Source: Diaphorobacter limosus (GTDB lineage: Bacteria > Pseudomonadota > Gammaproteobacteria > Burkholderiales > Burkholderiaceae_C). From it: a DNA stretch of 64,000 nt. Shown in pieces: positions 1 through 8,110 of this stretch. Under the pieces are notes generated by a model, which saw nothing but the letters and a program-made list of their open reading frames with translations, made no database searches and was not told where the DNA came from. Every line of letters begins with the position of its first letter. The first letter of the stretch is position 1. The stretch is taken from assembly GCF_033100095.1 (NCBI RefSeq), contig NZ_CP136921.1, positions 2,946,501-3,010,500 on the forward strand. Reading direction: 5' to 3'. The translations under genes were made by a program, and so were the position numbers.

Positions 1-638
1 GCGTGGCAGCCGGGCTCGACGTGGCCCAGATCAGCGACGTGACCCGAGTCGTGTCGCTGAACACCTTCGAGCGGCCGATCTACGCCGGAAATGCCATCGC
101 CACCGTGCGCAGCAAGGACCGCATCAAGGTTCTCACGGTACGCACCACGGCCTTCGACGCCGCGCCCGTGGATGGAGGCGATGCACGTCTGGTGCTCACG
201 CCGGCGGTGCAGGACGCGGGCACCTCGCTCTTCGTCGGCGCCGAGATCGCCAAGCTCGACCGCCCGGAACTCACGGCGGCCAAGATCATCGTCAGCGGCG
301 GACGCGGCCTCGGTTCGGCGGAGAAGTTCGGCGAAGTGCTGACGCCTCTGGCCGACGCGTTGGGCGCCGCGCTCGGCGCGAGCCGGGCCGCGGTCGATGC
401 AGGCTATGCGCCCAACGACTGGCAGGTCGGGCAGACGGGCAAGATCGTCGCGCCGCAGCTGTACGTGGCCTGCGGCATCTCCGGTGCCATCCAGCACCTG
501 GCAGGCATGAAGGACTCGAAGGTGATCGTCGCGATCAACAAGGATCCCGAGGCACCGATCTTCAGCGTCGCCGACTACGGGCTCGAGGCCGACCTGTTTG
601 CTGCGGTGCCCGAACTGACCGCCGCACTGCGCACCTGA
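1..638 (+). CDS. etfA: Electron transfer flavoprotein alpha subunit, 3' part (5' end outside window)
   Basis: C-terminal two thirds or so of EtfA, which with EtfB carries electrons from acyl-CoA and other dehydrogenases to ETF:quinone oxidoreductase. The reading frame is open from the first base, so the true start lies upstream. The typical EtfA FAD-domain series is present: a [11 protein letters not shown] loop, then [16 protein letters not shown], then [13 protein letters not shown], then [18 protein letters not shown] near the C-terminus. These loops wrap the FAD in the alpha-subunit C-terminal domain. The next gene starts 15 bases downstream on the same strand, so the two may be co-transcribed. 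etfB would be expected immediately upstream but is not in the window. Confidence 0.95.
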   Translation, partial: VAAGLDVAQISDVTRVVSLNTFERPIYAGNAIATVRSKDRIKVLTVRTTAFDAAPVDGGDARLVLTPAVQDAGTSLFVGAEIAKLDRPELTAAKIIVSGGRGLGSAEKFGEVLTPLADALGAALGASRAAVDAGYAPNDWQVGQTGKIVAPQLYVACGISGAIQHLAGMKDSKVIVAINKDPEAPIFSVADYGLEADLFAAVPELTAALRT

Positions 639-653
639 GGGAGGGACCACGAC

Positions 654-1289
654 GTGCCACGCAAGACCGTCGCTCCCCCGCGAAGCCGGCAGCGCGCCGC
701 CAGCGCGAAGACCGCCACGCCCGACCTGCCGCTGTTCGCACTGGCGCGCCAGGTGCGTTCGTGGGCCGACACGCTGCTGAGCGTGACCGGCAGCGCCGCG
801 GACATCGGTCTCAGTCTCGCGCAGGCGCGCGTCAAGGACCCCAAGCGAAAGCAGGCGGTCGCCAAAGCCGGCACCCAGTTGCGGCGCTGGCGCGAGGCGG
901 CCGGCTTGACGGCGCGCGAACTGAGCGAGGCGGTCGGACTGGGCGATGCCAAGCTGCTCGAGGAGGCCGAAGGCGGTGTGGCAACCCTGCCGTTCGAGAT
1001 CGTGCTGCGCCTGGCCGGCGTGCTGGGTCGCAACGATCCGATCCCGGTGGCGATGTCGCTCACGCGCCAATACAACCCGGAGCTGTGGAAGACCTTGGAG
1101 TCGCTGGGCGTCGGCAAGCTGGCGGTGCAGGGCGCGCGCGAGCGCGAGCTCGCCAACATCTACCGCGGCAACGATGCCGCGCGCAAGCCCGACGACGAGG
1201 ACTTCGCGGAGGTGCTGTCGTTCACGCGCCGGGCGTTCGAGATGGCGGTCGGCTTCCGCGGTGCGGCTGGCAACAGGCGGCCTCGATGA
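654..1289 (+). CDS. XRE-type helix-turn-helix protein
   Basis: 211-residue protein with a basic, Ala-rich N-terminus. A lambda-repressor-like helix-turn-helix lies at about residues 73-126, with the pattern LRRWREAAGLTARELSEAVG followed by an acidic turn and a helix ending in LRLAGVLGRNDP. The C-terminal ~80 residues are helical with no recognised domain. It is probably a DNA-binding regulator; the target is unknown. The GTG start at 654 is chosen because GAGGGAGGG at 637-645 gives a good ribosome-binding site at about 8 bases. Its stop overlaps the ATG of the next gene (ATGA), which implies translational coupling with that phasin-like protein. Confidence 0.8.
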   Translation: MPRKTVAPPRSRQRAASAKTATPDLPLFALARQVRSWADTLLSVTGSAADIGLSLAQARVKDPKRKQAVAKAGTQLRRWREAAGLTARELSEAVGLGDAKLLEEAEGGVATLPFEIVLRLAGVLGRNDPIPVAMSLTRQYNPELWKTLESLGVGKLAVQGARERELANIYRGNDAARKPDDEDFAEVLSFTRRAFEMAVGFRGAAGNRRPR

Positions 1290-1849
1290 GTCGCGGCAAG
1301 GCCTCCATCGGCACGCCCGATCGCGAGAAGGCGGGCACGCCAAAGCCGGCAAAGGCACGCGCTTCGACGCCGGCCCAGCAGCGCCGCACCGCTGCGAAGG
1401 CTCCACCCGCCAGCAAGCGCAGCCCGCAAAGGACGGTGGCGAGCGCAGCCGAGCCCCAGGCCGGACCTGCCACGCTCAAGCAAGTGGCCGCGGCCCTGGC
1501 CCGGTCGCGACGCGAGGACGCGCACGCGCTGATCGAAGCGGGCCGCATGTCGGTCGCCGGCGTGCAGGCGCTGCTGGAGCGCCGCATCGACACGTTGCGC
1601 GAAGCCCTCTCCGAGCTGCGCGCGGTCGGCAAGCTGATGAGCCACGCAGGCGCGCGCGAGACCGTCGCGCACGTTGACGAATTGGCGCGCGGCGCGGTGG
1701 AGTTGACGCTGGCCAGCGTGCGCGAAATGATGGCCCTGGCCAGCTCGACCCAACGGGAAGCGCTCGCCGTCCTGGCTCGGCGTCTGCAAGCAGATCTTCT
1801 GGAATTCAGGCAACTGCAGTCCGCCCTGCGCCAACGGCCCCCCAATTGA
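1286..1849 (+). CDS. Small helical phasin-like protein of unknown function
   Basis: 187 residues. The first ~60 are Lys/Ala/Pro-rich and look disordered. The rest is a long amphipathic helical region ([20 protein letters not shown], then repeated heptads to [13 protein letters not shown]) of the kind seen in phasins, which coat polyhydroxyalkanoate granules. I see no catalytic motif. ATG 1286 sits in the 4-base overlap with the upstream XRE gene, so the two are coupled and the regulator may act on the same process. The phasin assignment is inference from the helical pattern and from the similar small proteins at 2922 and 3490. Confidence 0.6.
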   Translation: MSRGKASIGTPDREKAGTPKPAKARASTPAQQRRTAAKAPPASKRSPQRTVASAAEPQAGPATLKQVAAALARSRREDAHALIEAGRMSVAGVQALLERRIDTLREALSELRAVGKLMSHAGARETVAHVDELARGAVELTLASVREMMALASSTQREALAVLARRLQADLLEFRQLQSALRQRPPN

Positions 1850-1883
1850 TCGCGCCAATGTCCCCAGTCGAAAGGCTCGCCAA

Positions 1884-2378
1884 ATGCACCTTGACCATCT
1901 GCCGATCGGCAGCGATCCACCGAATGAAGTGAATGCCGTCATCGAGGTGCCGGTTGGCGGCGAGCCGATCAAGTACGAGACGGACAAGGCAGCGGGCATG
2001 CTCGTCGTCGATCGTTTTCTTTACACGCCGATGCGCTACCCCGGCAACTACGGCTTCATCCCGCACACGCTTTCCGACGATGGCGACCCCTGCGATGTGC
2101 TCGTGGTGAACACCCGGCCGCTGTTGCCCGGCGGCGCCATTTCAGTACGTCCGGTCGGCGTGCTCAGAATGGTGGACGAAGGCGGAGGGGACGAGAAGAT
2201 CGTCGCAGTTCCCGTCAGCCGGCTGACCCAGCGCTACACCCATGTGCACAACTACACCGATCTGCCCGAGATCTTGTGGCGGCAGATCGAGCACTTCTTT
2301 GCGCACTACAAGGACCTCGAACCGGGCAAATGGTCGAAAGTCGCCGGATGGGGGACGCGGCGGACGCCAAGGACATGA
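1884..2378 (+). CDS. ppa: Inorganic pyrophosphatase, C-terminal tail frameshifted
   Basis: Soluble family I inorganic pyrophosphatase (PPi to 2 Pi). The core is intact: substrate-binding [12 protein letters not shown] at residues ~51-62 and the signature [11 protein letters not shown] at ~66-76, whose aspartates bind the metals. The frame ends at 2378 with the non-family tail TRRTPRT after KVAGWG. The normal tail ([17 protein letters not shown], then RVERVKKQLR) is present in the next frame and ends at a TGA at 2435-2437. One base appears to be missing from the G5 run at 2350-2354. With it restored the protein would be 184 residues, close to the 175-180 usual for the family. The active site lies upstream of the lesion, so function may survive. 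It could equally be a sequencing error. Confidence 0.85.
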   Translation: MHLDHLPIGSDPPNEVNAVIEVPVGGEPIKYETDKAAGMLVVDRFLYTPMRYPGNYGFIPHTLSDDGDPCDVLVVNTRPLLPGGAISVRPVGVLRMVDEGGGDEKIVAVPVSRLTQRYTHVHNYTDLPEILWRQIEHFFAHYKDLEPGKWSKVAGWGTRRTPRT

Positions 2379-2513
2379 TCGAACAAGCCATCGCCCGTGC
2401 ATCGAGAGTCGAGCGCGTCAAGAAGCAACTGCGATGAGCCTGCTCCTTGCGGCTCGCCGGGGTCGTTTCATCAACCCGAGTTGACAGTCAACGCATTCAC
2501 CAGGAGAAGAAAG

Positions 2514-2747
2514 ATGGCCAAGAAGCCCAGTGCAAGCAACGAGTCCAGCGTCTATCGCATCACTGAAGTGATCGGCACCAGTCCCGAGTCCTGGGAAGTC
2601 GCGGCGCGCAATGCCGTGGAGGCGGCGTCCAAGACGCTGCGCGACCTTCGGGTGGCGGAGGTCGGCAAGCTGGACATGAAGGTCGAAGACGGCAAGGTGG
2701 TCGCGTACCGCGCCCGCGTGCAGTTGTCGTTCAAGTACGAAGGCTGA
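2514..2747 (+). CDS. Dodecin family flavin-binding protein
   Basis: 77-residue protein matching dodecins, small beta-alpha-beta-beta proteins that assemble as hollow dodecamers and store or buffer flavins (or CoA). The family pattern is clear: VYRITEVIGTSPESWEVAA, an AVEAASKTLRDLRVAEV helix, then two strands ending VQLSFKYEG. ATG 2514 is selected because AGGAGA at 2502-2507 is well spaced and the protein then has family length plus a short Lys/Ser-rich lead. The frame is open further upstream to 2397 but shows no family match there. It stands alone between ppa and the phasin-like genes. Confidence 0.9.
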   Translation: MAKKPSASNESSVYRITEVIGTSPESWEVAARNAVEAASKTLRDLRVAEVGKLDMKVEDGKVVAYRARVQLSFKYEG

Positions 2748-2921
2748 GCCCGCCGGGGAAAGCGCACGGGTGTCCGTCACGTAGTGCCCGCGCTCTAACT
2801 TTCGAGCAGCGCTAGGTTTCGAGATCTAGGGCCGATCGGAACAATGCAGTCCAGGCCCTCGCGTGCCGTCGGTTGCCGAGAACGCGGGCCTCGTTGAAAC
2901 ACACCTCGAAAGGAAATGAGC

Positions 2922-3455
2922 ATGAGCACTTCGAACCTGTCAGCCGCCGCCAATGACACTCTGCAGTCCTGCAGCCAGACCGCCCAGGCCTTGATCGGCG
3001 TCTGCCGCAGCGGGGGCAACCGCGTCATCGGCCGCGTGGATGCCGGCTGGGACGGACTGGTCGCACGCCACGGTGCGCGCCTGAGCGAACAACTGCGTCA
3101 CGATCTCGTCGCTGCGCAGCGTGAAGTCACCGGCCTGAATGCCAAGGGCATCGATGCGCTGACCACGTCGTCGACTCATGCCGTGCAGGCGGTCGTCAAC
3201 ACCGCCACCGCCAGCGTCAAGCGCCTGTCGGGTCGTGTGGCGTACCTGGAAGCCGCACTTGCTCCGTTGCCACTGGCCAGCGCGATCATCATCGTGCAGC
3301 CGATTGCGGTCGCCGGTCGCGACGTGGCCGGGTTCGTCGCCGAGCGCGCCGGGCGCGCTGCATCACGCCTCGAAGGCGAAGTCGTCGACGCGACGCCGGT
3401 CGCGGTGAAGCGCAAGCCCGCACGCCGCAAGGCCGGTGCTGGTCGCCGCGCCTGA
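2922..3455 (+). CDS. Phasin family protein
   Basis: 177 residues. A helical N-terminal region (SAAANDTLQSCSQTAQALIG) is followed by long amphipathic helices, a hydrophobic stretch around LPLASAIIIVQPIAVAGRDV, and a strongly basic tail (VKRKPARRKAGAGRRA). Phasins coat polyhydroxyalkanoate granules, and a basic Lys/Arg/Ala tail as in PhaM-like proteins may contact DNA or polyphosphate. That function is inferred, not shown. ATG 2922 is preferred over ATG 2916 because the GAAAGGA at 2909-2914 is 7-8 bases from 2922 but only 1-2 from 2916. The next small gene follows after 34 bases. Confidence 0.65.
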   Translation: MSTSNLSAAANDTLQSCSQTAQALIGVCRSGGNRVIGRVDAGWDGLVARHGARLSEQLRHDLVAAQREVTGLNAKGIDALTTSSTHAVQAVVNTATASVKRLSGRVAYLEAALAPLPLASAIIIVQPIAVAGRDVAGFVAERAGRAASRLEGEVVDATPVAVKRKPARRKAGAGRRA

Positions 3456-3489
3456 CGCAAACAGCAACGCGTCGACCGTGCAAAGCGCC

Positions 3490-3837
3490 ATGGCAAAGCA
3501 GGAGCCACCCTCCTCCAAGCAGCGCCGGGGGGCGACGTCCTCACCCCGGCGATCACCGAAGCCGCAGGAACCGGCGCTCGACGGCGGCGCGCGGCGCGCA
3601 CTCCAGGCGGCAGAGCACCTGCTCGACGCGCGCAAGTCCCTGCTGAACAAGGGCCTGCGCGCGCTGACCCCTCTGCCTGCCTTTGAGGACGTGCTCGACC
3701 AGCGCATAGCCGCCGCACTGCGACGTCTCGGGTACCCGGATCCAGCGGAAATCGCCCGGCTGCGCGAGCAGGTGACCGAGCTGCAGCAGCGGCTGGAAGC
3801 GCTCGGGCCGGTGCCCAAGGGGCGCGGCTGCCGCTGA
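3490..3837 (+). CDS. Small coiled-coil protein, possibly granule-associated
   Basis: 115 residues. A disordered basic N-terminus (AKQEPPSSKQRRGATSSPRR) leads to a helix (ARRALQAAEHLLDARKSLLN) and ends in a leucine-zipper-like helix (IARLREQVTELQQRLEAL). Similar C-terminal zippers occur in phasin-superfamily proteins that contact PHA synthase; this is a resemblance, not a firm match. ATG 3490 avoids overlap with the preceding gene, although the frame is open back to GTG 3436. It ends 3 bases before the TetR gene, so the two are probably co-transcribed. Confidence 0.5.
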   Translation: MAKQEPPSSKQRRGATSSPRRSPKPQEPALDGGARRALQAAEHLLDARKSLLNKGLRALTPLPAFEDVLDQRIAAALRRLGYPDPAEIARLREQVTELQQRLEALGPVPKGRGCR

Positions 3838-3840
3838 TTC

Positions 3841-4464
3841 GTGAGAACGCGCGACCGCATCCTGGAAGCGGCCCGAACCCTCTTTAATGACGAGGGTCTG
3901 GCCCAGGTATCGACCAATCGCATCGCCACCGAGCTGGACATCAGCCCGGGCAACCTCCACTACCACTTCAAGAAGAAGGAGGATCTGGTCGGCTGGCTGC
4001 TGCGCAGGCTGACCGAGTCGCTAAGGCCATTCGCAGATTCGCACGAGTCCGTCGAGGCCATCGAGGACCTGTGGATGACGATGCACCTCGCGCTCGAGGT
4101 GATCGATCAGTACCGCTTCATCCTGCGCGACGTCGACTTTCTCGTGCGGGAGTATCCGGCGCTCGTCGTTCCGCTGCGCGAACTCGTCGGCCGGCGCATT
4201 GCCGCCATGCGCGCCGTGCTCGAAAAGCTGCGCGGTCTGCAGGTCATCGACGCCACCGACGAGCAGTTGACGGCCCTGGTCCTCCAGGTCGTGCTCGCCA
4301 ACACGGCATGGCATTCATTCGAGAACCTCCTGCCCGTCGGGGCCCGAGGATCTGTTTCTGGAACAAGGGCTGTGGCGTATCACCTGCTGGTGATGTTGTC
4401 GCCGTACGTCAACGAAGCGTCGAGGCCCTACCTCGACTATCTGCGCGGACGATACGCGACATGA
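3841..4464 (+). CDS. TetR/AcrR family transcriptional regulator
   Basis: 207 residues. The N-terminal TetR DNA-binding domain is clear (RTRDRILEAARTLFNDEG, then the helix-turn-helix ATELDISPGNLHYHFKKKED, residues ~6-50). The ligand-binding region is helical. In-frame residues GARGSVSGTRAV at about 4340-4377 look unlike a helix. Frame +1 over 4346-4378 instead reads EDLFLEQGLWR, which fits the expected helix, and the original frame then resumes a plausible helix (AYHLLVMLSPYV). Two compensating single-base errors or mutations would explain this. GTG 3841 is the only sensible start. Given the neighbours, a lipid or PHA-related role is possible; the ligand is unknown. Confidence 0.8.
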   Translation: MRTRDRILEAARTLFNDEGLAQVSTNRIATELDISPGNLHYHFKKKEDLVGWLLRRLTESLRPFADSHESVEAIEDLWMTMHLALEVIDQYRFILRDVDFLVREYPALVVPLRELVGRRIAAMRAVLEKLRGLQVIDATDEQLTALVLQVVLANTAWHSFENLLPVGARGSVSGTRAVAYHLLVMLSPYVNEASRPYLDYLRGRYAT

Positions 4465-4787
4465 TGCGGAGCCGATGTGACTTCCGCAGGTTCTCTGTAT
4501 CGGGCCCGTCCCCGCTGCGCGGGGACGGGCTGTCGTGCTTCGCATCGAGCCGCCAGCGAGTTCGCAGATTTGCTGTAGCACCGGACAGTGGTCCGGCGGG
4601 CGGCAGACGACCATTTGGGAGCGGGTAACCCGGTCGACCGAGAGCTAGCGCTCCGGCGGTCAGCTGAAACGCTCGCATGGGGCAGTGCTGCGGCGGGCCT
4701 CCGCCGTCAAGCGAACATCGTTGTCAAGCGACATTCAGAACTGACCGTCTTTCATGTCGCCCGACACATCGTCGACCGGGGGTTGGG
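4465..4787. other. Non-coding stretch between the TetR gene and the insertion sequence
   Basis: About 320 bases without a supported gene. The only structure I see is the strong hairpin at 4504-4530. Short open frames on both strands here have no recognisable protein features and look like chance frames in high-GC DNA. Confidence 0.6.
4504..4530 (+). terminator. Strong GC hairpin after the TetR gene
   Basis: Perfect inverted repeat: arms GCCCGTCCCCGC (4504-4515) and GCGGGGACGGGC (4519-4530), a 12-bp stem with a 3-base loop. It lies 39 bases past the TetR stop. There is no T run after it, so it would be a factor-dependent or weak terminator, or an mRNA-end stabiliser. Confidence 0.5.
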
Positions 4788-6346
4788 CTAGGAGTGTGGG
4801 CGGCAGATTTCCGCCCAGCATGTGATTGAGGCCAACGGCCACCGAACGCGGCCGTTTTGGCCAGCGATGAGCGTCGCCGCGGTCCGCATCGACCTTCGGG
4901 GCTTCGGCTGGCCTCGCTGAGCGCGTTGTCGGGGCCTGATTGCGGTCATCCTTTGTCCTTCAGCGTGCTGCCAGAGCACTCATGCGCCGCAGATTCAGCG
5001 CCAGGCACACGAGCTTGAACTCGGCTTGAACACGGTGCAGCCCGCGCAGGCTGAACTGACGGAACCCCAGCACACCCTTGATCCAGCCGTTGGGCGGCTC
5101 GGCGATCCACTTGCGCTTGCGGTACGCCGCCTTGCCTGCCTCGGTCTGCAGCTTGGCGGCCATGGCCGCGGTGTGGGGGGTCTTCTGCGCATCGACTTCG
5201 GCGCAGCGCTTGCCCTCGCGTCCCATGGCCACCACCAGTTCCGTGCCTGAGCCGGCCAGGGCCTGGAAGTTGTCCTCGCTGCGGTAGCCCGCGTCGGCCA
5301 AGGCCTGTTCGGGCGCCTTGCCCGTGTTGACCTTCACCGCCTCGAGCATTGGCACGAGCTGCCCCACATCGGCGGCGTTGTTGCTCAGTTCGGCTGCCAC
5401 GATGATCTTGACTTGCTCGTCCACCACCGTCTGGGCGTTGTAGCTGGCGTCGAAGCCGCCACCGGCACGCTTCATGATGCGGCTGTCGGGGTCGGTGAAG
5501 TTGTCCTGCGCCTTGGGCTCGGGCACACCGAACTCGCGCTTGTAGCGACCGCCCTTGGGGTTGCCCTCGTCGTCGCGCGGCTTGCGCTCGTCGTCGGGGG
5601 CTGCGGCCTCGCTCGATGTCGGCGTCGCGCTGACGCTGCTCGATGCGCTGGCGCGCTTCGGTGATGGCCTTAAGGCGATCCTCGCGGCGTTGGATCTCTG
5701 CGGGAATGTCCACCTCGGGTTCGTCGGCCTCGGCTGCATCGGTGCTCTTGGCGCGCTCCAGCAAGGCCTCGATCTGCGCCTTGAGTTCACCCTCGGCCTG
5801 CTGCATGCGCTCGTAGCTTATTGCCTTGTGGCGGCTGGCGTTGGCCTTGATCTTGGTGCCGTCGATGGCCACAGTGCCCAACTTGACCAGCCCCATCTCC
5901 TGGGCCAGCTTGACCACCTGCACGAACAGATCGGACAACTCCTTCAGGTGCAGCGCCCGGAAGTCGCGGATCGTGCGGTGCTTGGGGAAGTTGCCCGCGC
6001 CCAGCATCCGAAACGCCAAGTCCTCGTGCAGCCGGCGCTCAATCTTGCGCGAGCTGAACACGCCCGTGGCGTAACCGTAGACCAGCACCTTGACCATCAT
6101 GGCCGGGTGGAACGGCTGGTTGCGTGCGCCCCCACCTTCGTAACGCGCATAGAACGCCTTGAGGTCCAGCGCATCGACCGTGTCGCCAATGAAGTAGGCC
6201 AGATGCCCCTTGGGCAGCCAGTCCTGCAGCGACGCCGGCAGCAGCATCTCCTGCTGCGGTTCGTAGGGGCGGTAGCTCATGATCGTTCAACGCTCACCGC
6301 TCTGCACGGTCGTCAGGGACTTCCCTTCTGCCGCCCACGCTCCTAG
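4788..6346 (-). mobile_element. IS1182-type insertion sequence
   Basis: About 1.55-kb element bounded by imperfect terminal inverted repeats: GAGTGTGGGCGGCAG at 4792-4806 and the complement of GAGCGTGGGCGGCAG at 6328-6342, with one mismatch in 15. Both ends are flanked by CTAG (4788-4791 and 6343-6346), which is either a 4-bp target duplication or a palindromic target. The single transposase gene is on the minus strand and is frameshifted. It separates the granule/TetR cluster from the metabolic genes to the right. Confidence 0.85.
4960..6280 (-). pseudogene. IS1182 family transposase, frameshifted
   Basis: The N-terminal half is intact from ATG 6280: MSYRPYEPQQEMLLPASLQD, the N-terminal transposase domain with FHPAMMVKVLVYGYATGVFS, and the first catalytic acid in VAIDGTKIKANAS. 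After ERGRSP (about 5600) the match moves to another frame, which carries the DDE C-terminal half (RIMKRAGGGFDASYNAQTVV, ADAGYRSEDNF, then KRKWIAEPPNGWIKGVLGFR) and ends at 4960. The switch falls at a C5 run (5596-5600 on the plus strand), consistent with one inserted base. Transposases of this family are normally one uninterrupted frame, so this copy is dead or the sequence has a homopolymer error here. Confidence 0.85.
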
Positions 6347-6485
6347 CTGGCTATGCTGTGCTTGAGCTTCCCGCCAGCCGAGTGCCCGGTTAGCGGCGCG
6401 ACCTCGTTTGACCGCTTCTGGCCGATAGGGGGCTCAGCGTCATTGGGCAGTCAGCAAACCCGTTGCAGAAAATTGCGCCATCTAC

Positions 6486-6512
6486 TTGGCGCGATTTCTC
6501 GAATCGCGCCAA
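6486..6512. repeat. Perfect 11-bp inverted repeat
   Basis: Arms TTGGCGCGATT (6486-6496) and AATCGCGCCAA (6502-6512) with a 5-base loop. No coding gene ends nearby on either strand and there is no T tract, so a regulator site or a relic of a removed gene is as likely as a terminator. Confidence 0.5.
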
Positions 6513-6623
6513 ATCCTGTCGCGTCAGATCCCGTCAACTGCTGCAGAGCCTGATGCCACAAGGCGACTCGGGTCTTGACGGGGCTGTTGGCGCTGCACTC
6601 GGGCGCTTCGCGCCAATGCTCTT

Positions 6624-6677
6624 TTATTAATAGCGTGCAGCGCTTACTCCATGGGCTGCAGAGGTCATTTGAGGCAT
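6624..6677 (+). repeat. Interspersed short repeat, copy a (degenerate)
   Basis: Contains ATTAATAGCGTGCAGCGCTT followed by a spacer and CAGAGGTCATTTGAGGC, a worn version of the AATAGCTG..GCGCTT..AAGCG..GAGGCC pattern seen in nine other places in the window. Confidence 0.45.
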
Positions 6678-6936
6678 GATTGCATAGCGCACATAGCCCA
6701 CTGATCGGGCCCGTTGCTTGCCGCTTTCTTCCCCTTCGTGATCCATGCAGTGAAGGTGATGGCGCGCAATTGGAGCCGCCATGTCTTGAATGCGGCTCAT
6801 GTCTTACCTGCCTCCAAAAAAAACACACCGCAGGCGCAGGCTGTCCACCGCGTGACCCGCAGCCGCCGCCAGGGCCACTACGATACGGAGCCCACCATGC
6901 CCATGGTGGATTCACCCCACAGGAGACCGATCAACC

Positions 6937-7329
6937 ATGTTCAGCCACGTCATGCTGGGAGCCAGCGACCTCGACCAATCCAAGCAGTTCTACGACGCCG
7001 TCCTCGGCGCCCTGGGCGCCGGCCCCGGCTTCACCGACAAGAAGAACCGCACTTTCTGGCGCCACGCGGGCAACACCTTCGCCATCACCGCGCCCATCAA
7101 CGGCGAGCCGGCCTGCCATGGCAACGGCAGCACCATCGGCTTCGCGGCCCAGTCGCCCGAGCAGGCCGCTGCCGCCCATGCCGCCGGCGTGGCCGCGGGC
7201 GGAACGACCTGCGAAGACCCGCCGGGCTGGCGCGGCGACCATGGCGCCGGGGGCATTTACCTGGCCTATCTGCGCGATCCCGACGGCAACAAGCTCTGCG
7301 TGCTGCACCGCCCGCCCAAGGCCGCCTGA
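6937..7329 (+). CDS. VOC family protein (glyoxalase/dioxygenase fold)
   Basis: 130-residue vicinal-oxygen-chelate protein of the glyoxalase/bleomycin-resistance fold. It opens with FSHVMLGASDLDQSKQFYDA, the first beta-alpha-beta module, and closes with YLAYLRDPDGNKLCVLHRPP, where the DPDGN turn is the family hallmark of the second module. Substrate cannot be told from sequence. AGGAGA at 6921-6926 precedes ATG 6937. It heads a same-strand run with the SDR (17-base gap) and the GST gene, suggesting an operon handling small electrophiles. Confidence 0.88.
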   Translation: MFSHVMLGASDLDQSKQFYDAVLGALGAGPGFTDKKNRTFWRHAGNTFAITAPINGEPACHGNGSTIGFAAQSPEQAAAAHAAGVAAGGTTCEDPPGWRGDHGAGGIYLAYLRDPDGNKLCVLHRPPKAA

Positions 7330-7346
7330 CCCCGGAGCGTTCACGC

Positions 7347-8108
7347 ATGCAACTATCCGAACAATGGGTGCTGGTCACCGGCGGCGCCCGCGGGCTGGGC
7401 CAGGCGATCACCCGCGCGCTGGCGCGCGAGGGTGCGGGTGTGGTCATCAACTACCACCGCAGTGAGGCCGCCGCGCAGGCGCTGGCCGAGGAGCTGGGCC
7501 CGCGCGCCATCGCGCTGCAGGCCGACGTGACCGATGCCGCCGCCGTGCAGCGGCTCTTCGCCGCGGCGCGCGAGCGCACAGGCGCCAGCATCAGCGCCGT
7601 GGTGAACAACGCGCTGGCGCAGTTCTCGTTCGACGGCGATGCGCGCCCCAAGCTGGGCGAGGTCGCCTGGGAGCGCTTCAGCCAGCAGATCGAGGGCGCG
7701 GTCAAGGGTGCGCTCAACACCATGCAGGCGGCGCTGCCCGCCATGCGCGCGCAGGGCTTCGGGCGCATCGTGAACGTGGGCACGAACCTGTTCCAGAACC
7801 CGGTGGTGCCCTACCACGACTACACGGCGGCCAAGGCGGCGCTGCTGTCGCTCACGCGCACGGCGGCGAACGACCTGGGGCCTGACGGCATCACGGTGAA
7901 CATGGTCTCGGGCGGACTGCTGCGCACCACCGACGCCAGCCGCGCCACGCCCGAGGCGGTGTTCGACCTGATCGCCAGCCTGACCCCGCTGCGCCGCGTG
8001 ACCACGCCGGAGGAATTCGCCGACGCGGTGCTGTTCTTCCTCTCGCCCTGGGCGCGCGCGGTGACCGGGCAGAATCTGGTGGTCGACAGCGGCCTCGTAA
8101 AGGATTGA
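7347..8108 (+). CDS. Short-chain dehydrogenase/reductase (FabG-like)
   Basis: 253-residue classical SDR. The nucleotide-binding motif TGGARGLG is at ~10-17. The catalytic region has NVGTNLFQNPVVPYHDYTAAK, where the Tyr-x3-Lys (YTAAK) is present but the usual serine position appears as Thr/Asn. The family C-terminus VTGQNLVVDSGL is present. It probably reduces a keto group or oxidises an alcohol with NAD(P)(H); substrate unknown. ATG 7347 is preceded by CCGGAGCG. The same frame is open far upstream, but that part has no SDR similarity. It ends 2 bases before the GST start. Confidence 0.88.
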   Translation: MQLSEQWVLVTGGARGLGQAITRALAREGAGVVINYHRSEAAAQALAEELGPRAIALQADVTDAAAVQRLFAAARERTGASISAVVNNALAQFSFDGDARPKLGEVAWERFSQQIEGAVKGALNTMQAALPAMRAQGFGRIVNVGTNLFQNPVVPYHDYTAAKAALLSLTRTAANDLGPDGITVNMVSGGLLRTTDASRATPEAVFDLIASLTPLRRVTTPEEFADAVLFFLSPWARAVTGQNLVVDSGLVKD

Positions 8109-8110
8109 CC

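Larger units (their letters stand above)
6347..6936. other. Non-coding stretch right of the insertion sequence
   Basis: About 590 bases without a supported gene. It contains a perfect 11-bp hairpin (6486-6512) and a degenerate copy of the interspersed repeat (about 6624-6677). Open frames here lack family features. The last 40 bases hold the leader of the VOC gene. Confidence 0.6.

Noticed and set aside
5590..5605. Programmed frameshift in the IS1182-type transposase
   Set aside because: The shift is at C5 with no slippery heptamer recognised, and transposases of this family are normally one frame; a lesion or sequencing error is simpler.
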